From NCBI RefSeq assembly GCF_019857225.1, contig NZ_JAFJSY010000017.1, positions 1 through 64,000 of the forward strand: 64,000 bases of DNA, written 5' to 3'. Source of the DNA: Streptomyces plumbidurans. Its GTDB lineage: Bacteria > Actinomycetota > Actinomycetes > Streptomycetales > Streptomycetaceae. Numbering within the stretch: the stretch's first letter is position 1; every line of letters starts with the position of its first letter. Under the pieces are notes generated by a model. That model had not been told where the DNA came from and ran no database searches. It worked only from the letters and a program-made list of their open reading frames with translations. The position numbers and the translations under genes are program-made. This document shows, one piece after another, positions 53,691 through 61,637 of the stretch.

Positions 53691-56600
53691 TCACCGGGTG
53701 GCCGCGCCGCCCAGCAGCTCCCTGAGTTCGGCGACCACCTCGTGCTCGTCCGTGCCGTCCAGGGCGTCGAGCGCACCGCGCCACTCTTCGTACGCCTCCT
53801 GCGCGCGCCCCTTCTCCCGCAGCAGAAGCCCGTGCTGGTGGCGGGCGAGAGCGCCGGTGTAGCGGTCGGCGCGGGCGTCCGCCCCGCGGAGCAGTTCGGC
53901 GCACTCGCCGCCCGCCCGTTCATGGTGGCCGAGCAGCCGCAGGGCCCGCACCAGGCCGAGCCGGCTCTGCGACTCGCCGTGCCAGTCGCCGTGGCCGCCG
54001 AGGATGCGCAGGCTCTCCTCGAAGTGGGATACGGCGGCGGCCGGTTCACCGAGGGTCAGATGGGCGTAGCCGATATTGCAGTGCGCGGAGTGCTGCACGA
54101 TCACGGCGCCGAGCCGGTCGCCGAGGGCGAGCGAGCGCCGGTGCTGGTCGATGGCGGCCCGCGGGTCGGTGTGCTCGTAGAGATTGCCCAGGTGGCTGTG
54201 GGTCACGGCCTCGCCGTGCGGGTCGTTCAACTGCCGTGAGTAATCGAGGCTTTGACGCAGGGCCTGCTCCGACTCCGCGTAGCGGCCGAGTCCTTCGAGC
54301 AGCAGGCCGCGGTTGTTGAGGCAGCGGCGCAGCCGGGAGACACGGCCGAGCCGGCGCCAGATCGTCAGCGCCCGGTCGTTGAGGGCGAGGGCCTCGCTCT
54401 GCCGTCCGGTCAGGAAGTGCAGTCCGGCGAGGTCGCCCAGCGCGTAGCCCTCGGCGGCCTCGTCACCGAGCCGCCGGGCCAGGCGCAGGGCGGCCCGGCC
54501 GAGCACCTCCATCTCGGCGACCCGGCCGCTGCGCTGCACATACGGGTAGAAGAGCCGTATCAGCGTCGAGAGGCGGGCGGCCCTGCGGTGATCGATGTCG
54601 TCCGGGTCGTCGGTGTGCCGCTCGACCAGCGTGACGACGTTCTCCAGCTCGGTGTCGCCCCAGGCGAAGGCCTGTCCAAAGGATTCGAAGACGGGGAGGG
54701 CGGCGACATGCGCGGCATGGTCCGGCGGCTGTGCCGCGGTCGGGCGGCAGCGTTCGTCGTGGTCGGGGCCCGGCTCGACGATCGCGACGAAGGCGCGCTC
54801 CGCGGCGGCGGCGTACCAGGTCAGGGCGGAGTCGATGGCGCCGGCGCCCCCGGCCAGTTCGCGTGCGTAGTCGCGGACGAGGTCGTGAGGGGCGTAGCGG
54901 CCGTACGCCGTCTCCTCCAGGAGCGCCACGTCGACGAGCCGGTCCAGCGCGGCCTCGGCGCGACGCGCGTCAATGCCGACGAGATGGGCGAGCAGGGGTG
55001 CGCCGTACGCGGGCAGGTCGAGCGTGCCCAGACCGCGCAGCACCAGCGCCGCGTCCCGGTCGGCCTCTCGGCTGGAGGCGGCGAGCGCGTCATGGGCGAC
55101 GGCCAGGGAGCGGCGCACGCTCAGGTCGTCGTATTCGAGGTGGTGCAACCGTCCCCCGGTGGCGGCCAGTTGACCGGCGAGTACGTCCGGGGTGAGCGCA
55201 TGGCGCGCGGCGAGCCGGGCGGCGACGATGCGCAGCGCGAGCGGCAGGCGGCCGGTCAGTTCGACGAGACGGTGGCCCGCGTCCAGGGCGTCGCGTCCGG
55301 AGGCCGCCCGCAACAGCGCGGCGCTCTCCTCGTCGCTCAGCGGGGCGAGCGGGAAGCGGCGGGCGCCGTCGAGGGCGGCCAGGGGCGAGCGGCTGGTGAC
55401 GATCACGGCGCATCCGGCACCGCCCGGCAGCAGCGGGCGCACCTGAGCGGCGTTCGCGGCGTCGTCCAGCACCAGGAGCGTGCGGGTCGGGGCGAGGAGG
55501 CTGCGCAGCAACGCGGCGGCCGCGTCCGGGTCCTCGGGGACGCGGCGGGGTTCGGTGCCGAGGTCACGCAGGAGCGCGGCGAGGGCCTGGGCGGGGGTGA
55601 GCGGGGTCATGCCGGGGGTGGCGCCGTGCAGGTTGATGTAGAGCTGACCGTCGGGGAAACGGTTCTGCAACTGATGTGCCACGTGGAGCGCGAGCGCACT
55701 CTTGCCCACGCCGGCCATGCCGCTGATCACGACGTGGCTGCGCTGGTCGAGGAGGGTGTGGCGTACGTCGGACTGTTCGGGGGTGCGGCCGGTGAAGTGG
55801 GGTGGGGGTGGGGGGAGTTGGGCGGGAGCGGGGCTTGGGGACGGGGTGGGGGCCGGGGCGGAGGCTGCGGGTTGGCGAGGGGGCACCCGGGCGTCGGGCG
55901 GATCCGGAGGCCCATGGGCGCCGCCGGGCTTGGTCCCGGTCACGGCCTGGTCCTTGTCCTCACGCTCGCCCTCGCGCTCGCCGCCGACGGCAGCAGGGGG
56001 CCGCACAGGCGCACGGGTCCCCTGCAGTACCTCCGCGTGGGCCTCGCGCACCAACCGCCCCGGCTCCACACCCAGTTCCTCCACCAGGCGGGCGCGCAGA
56101 TCGCGGTGCACGGCGAGCGCCTCGGCCTGACGGCCGGTGCGGTGCAGGGCGAGCATCAGCTGACGGTGATATGCCTCGCGCAGCGGATGTTCGGCGGTCA
56201 GGGCGGCCAACTCCGGTACGAGACCGTCCAGTCGGGCGCCGCCGACGGCCAGCCCGGCGTCGTAGCGCCACTCCAGGAGGAGCAGCCGCGCCTCCTCCAG
56301 GCGCTGGACGAAGGCGTATCCGCCCAGCTCGGCGGGGAGCCCGCTGAGCGGGGTGCCGCGCCACAGGGCGAGGGCTGCGGCACCTTCGCGTACGACCCCT
56401 TCCCAGTTGTGGGTGATGTGCGCGCCGCGCGCAGCGGCGACATGACGCTCGAAGACGTGCACGTCCAGCTCGCCCTGTTCGACCCGCAGGACATACCCGG
56501 GCGGCACCGCCCGCAGCCGCTCCGGGTCGTCGAGCAGACGGCGGAGCCTGGCCACATGGTTGTGCAGCGAGGCCTGCGCGGAAGCGGGCGGCGCGCCACC

Positions 56601-56864
56601 CCACAGCGCGTCCTTGAGCGACTCGACGGAGACGACCCGACCGGCTTCGAGGAGCAGGGCGGCGAGCAGGGCACGGACTTTGGGGCTGCCTACGGGCTTG
56701 AGGTGGGGGGTGACGGGGGCGTCGGCGGTATCGGTGTCGCGGGTGCCGGTGCCGGTGCCGGTGTCGCGGGAGGTGCCGGTGCCATAGAGGTCGCCGGTGC
56801 CGGAGTGGACGTCGTAGAGAACCGGCGGCCCGAGCAGTCCGAACCGCAGCTCGTGCCGCCTCAC
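53691..56864 (-). CDS. AfsR/SARP-type regulator (BTAD, NB-ARC, TPR)
   Basis: A regulator of about 1057 residues. An OmpR-like DNA-binding domain and BTAD occupy the first 280 residues (SLHNHVARLRRLL, ALWRGTPLSGL, AEHPLREAYHRQLMLALHRTGRQAEAL). A Pro-rich linker follows, then NB-ARC with Walker A GMAGVGKS (about 378-385) and LLVLDD, and C-terminal TPRs (about 750-1050). It is built like AfsR, which controls antibiotic synthesis. No biosynthetic genes are near. The N-terminal domain is interrupted by a Gly/Thr/Asp repeat. GTG 56864 is the best start but has no strong ribosome-binding site. Confidence 0.9.
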   Translation of the reverse strand: MRRHELRFGLLGPPVLYDVHSGTGDLYGTGTSRDTGTGTGTRDTDTADAPVTPHLKPVGSPKVRALLAALLLEAGRVVSVESLKDALWGGAPPASAQASLHNHVARLRRLLDDPERLRAVPPGYVLRVEQGELDVHVFERHVAAARGAHITHNWEGVVREGAAALALWRGTPLSGLPAELGGYAFVQRLEEARLLLLEWRYDAGLAVGGARLDGLVPELAALTAEHPLREAYHRQLMLALHRTGRQAEALAVHRDLRARLVEELGVEPGRLVREAHAEVLQGTRAPVRPPAAVGGEREGEREDKDQAVTGTKPGGAHGPPDPPDARVPPRQPAASAPAPTPSPSPAPAQLPPPPPHFTGRTPEQSDVRHTLLDQRSHVVISGMAGVGKSALALHVAHQLQNRFPDGQLYINLHGATPGMTPLTPAQALAALLRDLGTEPRRVPEDPDAAAALLRSLLAPTRTLLVLDDAANAAQVRPLLPGGAGCAVIVTSRSPLAALDGARRFPLAPLSDEESAALLRAASGRDALDAGHRLVELTGRLPLALRIVAARLAARHALTPDVLAGQLAATGGRLHHLEYDDLSVRRSLAVAHDALAASSREADRDAALVLRGLGTLDLPAYGAPLLAHLVGIDARRAEAALDRLVDVALLEETAYGRYAPHDLVRDYARELAGGAGAIDSALTWYAAAAERAFVAIVEPGPDHDERCRPTAAQPPDHAAHVAALPVFESFGQAFAWGDTELENVVTLVERHTDDPDDIDHRRAARLSTLIRLFYPYVQRSGRVAEMEVLGRAALRLARRLGDEAAEGYALGDLAGLHFLTGRQSEALALNDRALTIWRRLGRVSRLRRCLNNRGLLLEGLGRYAESEQALRQSLDYSRQLNDPHGEAVTHSHLGNLYEHTDPRAAIDQHRRSLALGDRLGAVIVQHSAHCNIGYAHLTLGEPAAAVSHFEESLRILGGHGDWHGESQSRLGLVRALRLLGHHERAGGECAELLRGADARADRYTGALARHQHGLLLREKGRAQEAYEEWRGALDALDGTDEHEVVAELRELLGGAATR
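56729..56801 (-). repeat. GGTGCC-type simple repeat inside the AfsR-like gene
   Basis: The plus strand has ggtgcc/ggtgtc hexamers interspersed with gcgggt. They encode the Gly-Thr-Asp-rich stretch around residues 22-45 within the N-terminal DNA-binding domain. Confidence 0.75.
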
Positions 56865-57066
56865 GCCGCCCACTGCCTTCCCGTGTCCCTGGCGGATTAC
56901 CGCCCTTGTCACAGCGGTTTCCCGCCACCCGTTTCCTCGGCGAGCTCCGCCGGAATTCCGCTCCCGTAACGGCCTACCGGGGCCCAGGACCGACAGCTTC
57001 GCGCCAATCGTCCGAGGCCAAAGCGGAGGGCCGTTGGCCACATGTTAGCGATCCGTTGGTGCGACC

Positions 57067-57082
57067 TGATGTGATCACATCA
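57067..57082. promoter_or_regulatory. 16-bp perfect AT-rich palindrome
   Basis: TGATGTGATCACATCA lies 203 bases upstream of the AfsR-like start, in a 405-bp gap (56865-57269) that holds no gene I can support. The core TGTGATCACA resembles CRP- or GntR-type operators. It is the only AT-rich perfect palindrome of this size I found in the window. Confidence 0.6.
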
Positions 57083-57269
57083 TCGGATCTGGCCCGGGGG
57101 TGCGCGCGTACGACGCGCAACTCGGGGGAGTGACGCCGCCGTGGCCGGATCCGGGGACGTAAGAGGGTCCCGGTCGGCGGAGGTGAACGACCGGGCCCCG
57201 GTCCCACCCGGGCCCGTATCCCCGTACGACAGACAGCCCTCCGTACGACGGACGGCCGGTGTCGACGGG

Positions 57270-58172
57270 TCAGACGACCGGCGGTCGCCCCAGTCGCGAG
57301 AGCCGCCACACCGTCCGCCAGCGCATCGGCCGACGCTCGCCGGCCGGTTCCCGAAGACCTTCCACGAATCCGCCGAACCAGGCCCGCAGCCCGGCCCGCG
57401 ACCGGGTCCGCAGGAGCGTGAGCAGAGTCCAGACGCCCAGGTGCACGGGGATCAGCGGCCAAGGGAGGCGGCGGCGGACGAGCCACACCCGGTTGCGCGC
57501 GTTGACGCGGTAGTAGATGGCGTGCCGGGCGGGTGAGGTCTTGGGGTGCTGGAGGAGCAGCTCGGGCGCGTACAGGATCCGCCAGCCGGCGTCGGCGGCC
57601 CGCCAGGCGAGGTCGGTCTCCTCGTGCGCGAAGAAGAACTCCGCGGGCCAGTCGCCGATCTCGTCGAGCATGGCCGTACGGAAGCCGTGGCCGCCGCCGA
57701 GGAACCCGGTGACGTAGCCGCCCTTCAACGGGTCGGAGGCGCCGAGCCTGGGCACATGCCGCTGCTGCGTCTCACCGTGCTCGTCCGCGATGCGGAAGCC
57801 GACGATGCCGAGCTTCGGGTCGGCCGCGAACAGGTCCCGGACCCGGCGCAGCACATCGGGGTCGACGAGCAGCCCGTCGTCGTCGAGTTCCACGACGATG
57901 TCGGTGTCCCCGAACTCCCGCAGTTTCGCCAGCGCTTCGTTGCGCCCGCCGGGGCAGCCGAGGTTCTCGTCGAGTTCGACGAGCGTGACCTCGCCCGGCA
58001 GCGACAGCCGCTCGGCGAAGTCGGGCAGCGTGCAGCCGTTGCCGACGACGACGATCCGCGCGGGGGCAAGATCCTGTTTGGCCACGGACTCCAGCAGGGC
58101 GTCGACCTCGTCGGGCCGGTTCCCCATGGTCACCACCGCGACCGCGACCCTCGGCGCTCCCAGGTCCCCCAT
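57270..58172 (-). CDS. Family 2 glycosyltransferase
   Basis: A 300-residue GT-A enzyme. VAVVTMGNRPDEVDALLESV is at 11-30, the Asp-rich nucleotide-sugar/metal site ELDDDG at 95-100, and the catalytic-base region HEETDLAWRA near 182. One amphipathic or membrane helix lies near 235-255. Donor and acceptor are unknown; rhamnosyl- or mannosyl-type cell-wall transferases are similar. ATG 58172. It is monocistronic between the AfsR-like gene and tRNA-Thr. Confidence 0.9.
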   Translation of the reverse strand: MGDLGAPRVAVAVVTMGNRPDEVDALLESVAKQDLAPARIVVVGNGCTLPDFAERLSLPGEVTLVELDENLGCPGGRNEALAKLREFGDTDIVVELDDDGLLVDPDVLRRVRDLFAADPKLGIVGFRIADEHGETQQRHVPRLGASDPLKGGYVTGFLGGGHGFRTAMLDEIGDWPAEFFFAHEETDLAWRAADAGWRILYAPELLLQHPKTSPARHAIYYRVNARNRVWLVRRRLPWPLIPVHLGVWTLLTLLRTRSRAGLRAWFGGFVEGLREPAGERRPMRWRTVWRLSRLGRPPVV

Positions 58173-58389
58173 GCCCTCACCCCATCCCGGCCGCCGACAA
58201 TCCCGGGCGCGATGCTAGCCGTTAACGATAAGGACTTCCTGAGTACGCCGGATCTTACCGAGCGCTAGATCGACGTCACCCGGCTGCACACCCTCGGACA
58301 GACCGGGGCCCGAACGCCCCCGGACCGCGCCGCAGACCGCCCGCCCGCAGCACCGGACGCCCCTGAACCGCCTCCAGAAATGCCGAAAA

Positions 58390-58416
58390 CCCAGGTCGAA
58401 TAGGATCTGACCTGGG
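58390..58416 (-). terminator. Rho-independent terminator of tRNA-Thr
   Basis: An 8-bp perfect stem (cccaggtc/gacctggg) lies eight bases after the tRNA CCA end and is followed on the minus strand by gTTTTcgg. Confidence 0.85.
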
Positions 58417-58424
58417 ATTTCAAG

Positions 58425-58501
58425 TGGAGCCGCCTTCGGGATTCGAACCCGAGACCTACGCATTACGAGTGCGTTGCTCTGGCCATCTGAGCTAAGGCGG
58501 C
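58425..58501 (-). tRNA. tRNA-Thr (CGT anticodon)
   Basis: The minus strand folds into a full cloverleaf: acceptor GCCGCCT/AGGCGGC, D-stem GCTC/GAGC, anticodon arm ACGCA-ctCGTaa-TGCGT and T-arm TCGGG-TTCGAAT-CCCGA. The anticodon CGT reads ACG threonine codons. The discriminator is T, and the terminal CCA is encoded (58425-58427). A terminator follows. Confidence 0.95.
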
Positions 58502-58611
58502 GCGCCGTGCGCACTATGGTGCGATCAGCAACGTCGGTAAGTCTACACAGTTTCGGGGGGTGCTCCGTACCGGCCCCGGGTGGGGGCAGCGCGGGGCCGG
58601 CCGAGGGGGTT

Positions 58612-60192
58612 TCAGCAGCGCTTTCCCTTGGCCGGAGGGGTGCCGCGGAGCAGGTAGGTGTCGATCGCCGAGTCGATGCAGGTGCTGCCGCGGCCGTAGG
58701 CGGTGTGGCCGTCGCCGACGTAGGTCAGGAGGCGGGACGAGGTGAGCTGGCGGGACAGGGACTGGGCCCAGCGGTACGGCGTCGCCGGGTCGCGGGTGGT
58801 GCCGACCACGACGATGGGGGCGGCGCCCTTCGCCTGGATGCGGTGCGGCCCGCCCGTGGGCTTCACCGGCCAGTACGCGCAGTTCAGGGAGGCCCAGGCG
58901 AGGCCCGCACCGAAGACCGGGGACGCCTTCTCGAAGGCCGGGAGTGCCTTCTCCACGTCCTTGGGACCGGCGAAGGCGGCCGGCAGGTCCAGGCAGTTCA
59001 CGGCGGCGTTGGCGAACATCAGGTTCGAGTAGCGGCCGTCGCCGTCGCGCTCGTAGTAGCTGTCGGAGAGTACGAGCAGGCCCGCGCCGTCGTTCTCCTT
59101 CATCGCCGACGACAGTGCGTCGCGCAGTTGCCCCCACGACTCCTCGTCATACATCGCCGCGATGACGCCGGTGGTGGCGAGGGCCTCGCCGAGCTTGCGG
59201 CCGTCGGTGTCGCCGGTGGGGATGGGGTGGGCGTCCAGCTTCCTGAAGAAGGCGCTGAGGTTCCTGCCGACCTGGGCGGGCGTGGTGCCCTTGCGGCCGA
59301 GCGGGCAGTCCCGCTGCCGTACGCAGTCCTTCGCGAAGGACCGGAAGGCCGTCTCGAAGCCCGCCGTCTGGTCGAGGTTGAGCCGCCGCGCGGACAGCGT
59401 GGGGTCCATCGCGCCGTCCAGGACCATCCGCCCCACCCGTCCGGGGAACAGCCCGGCGTACGTCGCCCCGAGGAAGGTCCCGTACGACGCCCCCACATAC
59501 GTCAGCTTCGACTCGCCCAGCGCCGCCCGCAGGATGTCCATGTCGCGGGCCGCCTCGACGGTGGAGACGTGCCGCAGCAGCTTCGCCGAGTGCTGCCGAC
59601 ACCCTTGCGCGAACTTCGTGTAGGCGCCGACCAGTTGGCCCGTCTCCCCCTTGTCGTCGGGCGTGGTGTCCGTCTGCGTGTAGGCGTCCATCTGCCAGCC
59701 GTCGAGGCATTCGACGGGCTCGCTGCGAGCGACGCCGCGCGGATCGACCGCGACCATGTCGTAGCGGGCGCGGACCTGCGCCGGGTAACCGATGCCGGCG
59801 TACTGCTGCAGATACTCGATCGCCGAGCCGCCCGGACCGCCCGGGTTCACCAGCAGCGAACCGAGCGGCTTGCCCTTGCCGGTGGCCTTCTTGCGGGCCA
59901 CGGCCAGCCGTACGTCACCGCCGTCCGGCCGGTCGTAGTCCAGCGGCGCCCTCATCGTGGCGCACTGGAAACCCGGGACTCCGCAGCTGCGCCAGCTCAG
60001 CTTCTGTCCGTAGTACGCGGAGAGGGCGGACGGTGTCGCCTGCGGCAGCGCGGCCAGCGCCGCCTCGGCCGCGGGCTCGCCGGTGTCCGCGCTGCCGCCG
60101 GAGGAGCAGGCGGATACGAGCAGCGCGGCCGCGGCGAGGAGGGCGGCGGCGGTTCGGGGCCGACGGGGACGGGAGCTGCGCCAGGAGTACAT
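58612..60192 (-). CDS. Lipoprotein-type alpha/beta hydrolase (tripeptidyl-peptidase-like, S33)
   Basis: A 526-residue exported protein. The signal has a lipobox LVSAC (Cys29). The S33-type catalytic triad is visible: Ser in GASYGTF (about 233), Asp in TTRDPATPY and His in GDGHTAYG. An NPGGPGGS oxyanion segment precedes it. Such proteins are extracellular aminopeptidases of Streptomyces. ATG 60192 is used because TACGCT ends six bases upstream and the signal peptide begins there; the ATG at 60240 adds 16 unlikely residues. Confidence 0.9.
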   Translation of the reverse strand: MYSWRSSRPRRPRTAAALLAAAALLVSACSSGGSADTGEPAAEAALAALPQATPSALSAYYGQKLSWRSCGVPGFQCATMRAPLDYDRPDGGDVRLAVARKKATGKGKPLGSLLVNPGGPGGSAIEYLQQYAGIGYPAQVRARYDMVAVDPRGVARSEPVECLDGWQMDAYTQTDTTPDDKGETGQLVGAYTKFAQGCRQHSAKLLRHVSTVEAARDMDILRAALGESKLTYVGASYGTFLGATYAGLFPGRVGRMVLDGAMDPTLSARRLNLDQTAGFETAFRSFAKDCVRQRDCPLGRKGTTPAQVGRNLSAFFRKLDAHPIPTGDTDGRKLGEALATTGVIAAMYDEESWGQLRDALSSAMKENDGAGLLVLSDSYYERDGDGRYSNLMFANAAVNCLDLPAAFAGPKDVEKALPAFEKASPVFGAGLAWASLNCAYWPVKPTGGPHRIQAKGAAPIVVVGTTRDPATPYRWAQSLSRQLTSSRLLTYVGDGHTAYGRGSTCIDSAIDTYLLRGTPPAKGKRC

Positions 60193-60315
60193 CTGGCGAG
60201 CGTAACTCTGTGCAGTCGACCGGATGCCTTCCGTGTCCACCGTGGCTCGTACGAATTACGGCGTCAACGCGCCGCGTCCGCCCAGCGGTCCCCTCGTCGC
60301 CAGTTCCCCCTCACC

Positions 60316-61521
60316 TCACCCCGCTCTGAGCGCCATCGTCATCGCCTCCACCGCGAGCAGCGGGGCCACATTGCGGTCGAGGGCGTCGCGGCAGGCGGCG
60401 ATGGCCTCGATACGGCGGAGGGTGGACTCCGGGGACCCCGCGCGGGCGAGGCGCTGCAGGGCGTCCTCGCAGTCCGCGTTGGCGATGGCCACGCGGGAGC
60501 CGAGCTGGAGGGCGAGGACATCGCGGTAGAAGGCCGTGAGGTCGGTGAGGGCGACGTCGAGGCTGTCGCGCTGCGTACGCGTTCTGCGGCGCTTCTGCTT
60601 GTCCTCCAAGTCCTTCATCACGCCCGCCGTGCCGCGGGGCATCCGGCCGCCCTGGGCCGCACCCATCGCCGCCTTCAGATCCTCGGTCTCCTTGCCGTCC
60701 CGCTCCTCGGCGAGCTGCTTGGCGTCCTCGGCGGCCGCGTCGACGAGCTCCTGCGCGGCCTTGAGCGCGCCGCCGACGTCCTCGACCCGCAGCGGCAGCT
60801 TCAGCACGGCGGCGCGGCGCTCACGGGCGGCCGGGTCGGTGGCCAGGCGGCGGGCCCGGTCCACATGCCCCTGCGTGGCGCGGGCGGCCGCGGCGGCGAC
60901 GGACGGTTCGACGCCTTCCCGCCGTACGAGCAGGTCGGCGACCGCGTCCACGGAGGGCGTCAGCAGATTGAGGTGGCGGCAGCGGGAGCGGATGGTCGGC
61001 AGGACGTCCTCGATGGAGGGGGCGCACAGCATCCAGACCGTACGCGGGGCCGGTTCCTCCACCGCTTTGAGGACCGCGTTGGCCGACTTCTCGTTCAGCC
61101 GCTCGGCGTCCTCGACGAGGATGACCTGCCAGCGGCCGTTCGCCGGTGACGTGAACGACTTGCGGACCGTGTCGCGCATGTCCTCGGCGAGGATCTGCGA
61201 GCCGACCGCGGCGACGGTGGTGACGTCCGCGTGGGTGCCGAGCAGGGCGGTGTGGCAGCCGTCGCAGAACCCGCAGCCGGGGGTGCCGCCGAGCGCGCGG
61301 TCGGGGCTGACGCACTGCAGCGCGGCGGCGAACGCCCGCGCGGCCTGGGTCCGCCCCGCGCCCGGCGGTCCCGTGAACAGCCAGGCGTGCGTCATCTTCG
61401 ACGCCTCGGGCGGCGGCGCGTCGGCGGCGGCCGCGGTGACCAGCGCGTCGGCGTCCCGGGCAGCGGCGTCCAACTGCCCGGCCACCTTCTCCTGGCCTAC
61501 GAGGTCGTCCCAGACGGTCAT
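60316..61521 (-). CDS. holB: DNA polymerase III subunit delta'
   Basis: A 401-residue clamp-loader subunit. MTVWDDLVGQ starts the RecA-like ATPase-fold domain; GPPGAGRT (51-58) has Arg in place of the usual Walker Lys, as expected for a non-hydrolysing subunit. Zinc cysteines are Cys70, 83, 86 and 89. The VEEPAPRTVWMLCAPS segment and the C-terminal helical collar follow. ATG 61521 gives the family start. It is downstream of tmk, the common bacterial tmk-holB order. Confidence 0.93.
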   Translation of the reverse strand: MTVWDDLVGQEKVAGQLDAAARDADALVTAAAADAPPPEASKMTHAWLFTGPPGAGRTQAARAFAAALQCVSPDRALGGTPGCGFCDGCHTALLGTHADVTTVAAVGSQILAEDMRDTVRKSFTSPANGRWQVILVEDAERLNEKSANAVLKAVEEPAPRTVWMLCAPSIEDVLPTIRSRCRHLNLLTPSVDAVADLLVRREGVEPSVAAAAARATQGHVDRARRLATDPAARERRAAVLKLPLRVEDVGGALKAAQELVDAAAEDAKQLAEERDGKETEDLKAAMGAAQGGRMPRGTAGVMKDLEDKQKRRRTRTQRDSLDVALTDLTAFYRDVLALQLGSRVAIANADCEDALQRLARAGSPESTLRRIEAIAACRDALDRNVAPLLAVEAMTMALRAG

Positions 61522-61637
61522 GCGGTCAGCCCGCCCCTTCGTCACACGTCACGTTGCCAGATCCATTGTGCGGGGCGGCACTGACAACGGCCCCGGAGCC
61601 GGTTCCCACCTCGGCCCCGGGTCCTGGACCTGAGCCC

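Noticed and set aside
53057..53862. Arg/Ala/Gln-repeat proteins encoded by the array
   Set aside because: Open frames exist on both strands only because the units lack stops. The 29-31 bp length variation shifts frame between units, and no start with a ribosome-binding site is seen.
53691..58172. Secondary-metabolite cluster around the AfsR-like gene
   Set aside because: Neighbours are a polymerase, a single glycosyltransferase, a tRNA and housekeeping genes; no biosynthetic enzymes are present.
58425..58501. Integrated element at the tRNA-Thr gene
   Set aside because: No integrase and no duplicated tRNA 3' end were found on either side within the window.
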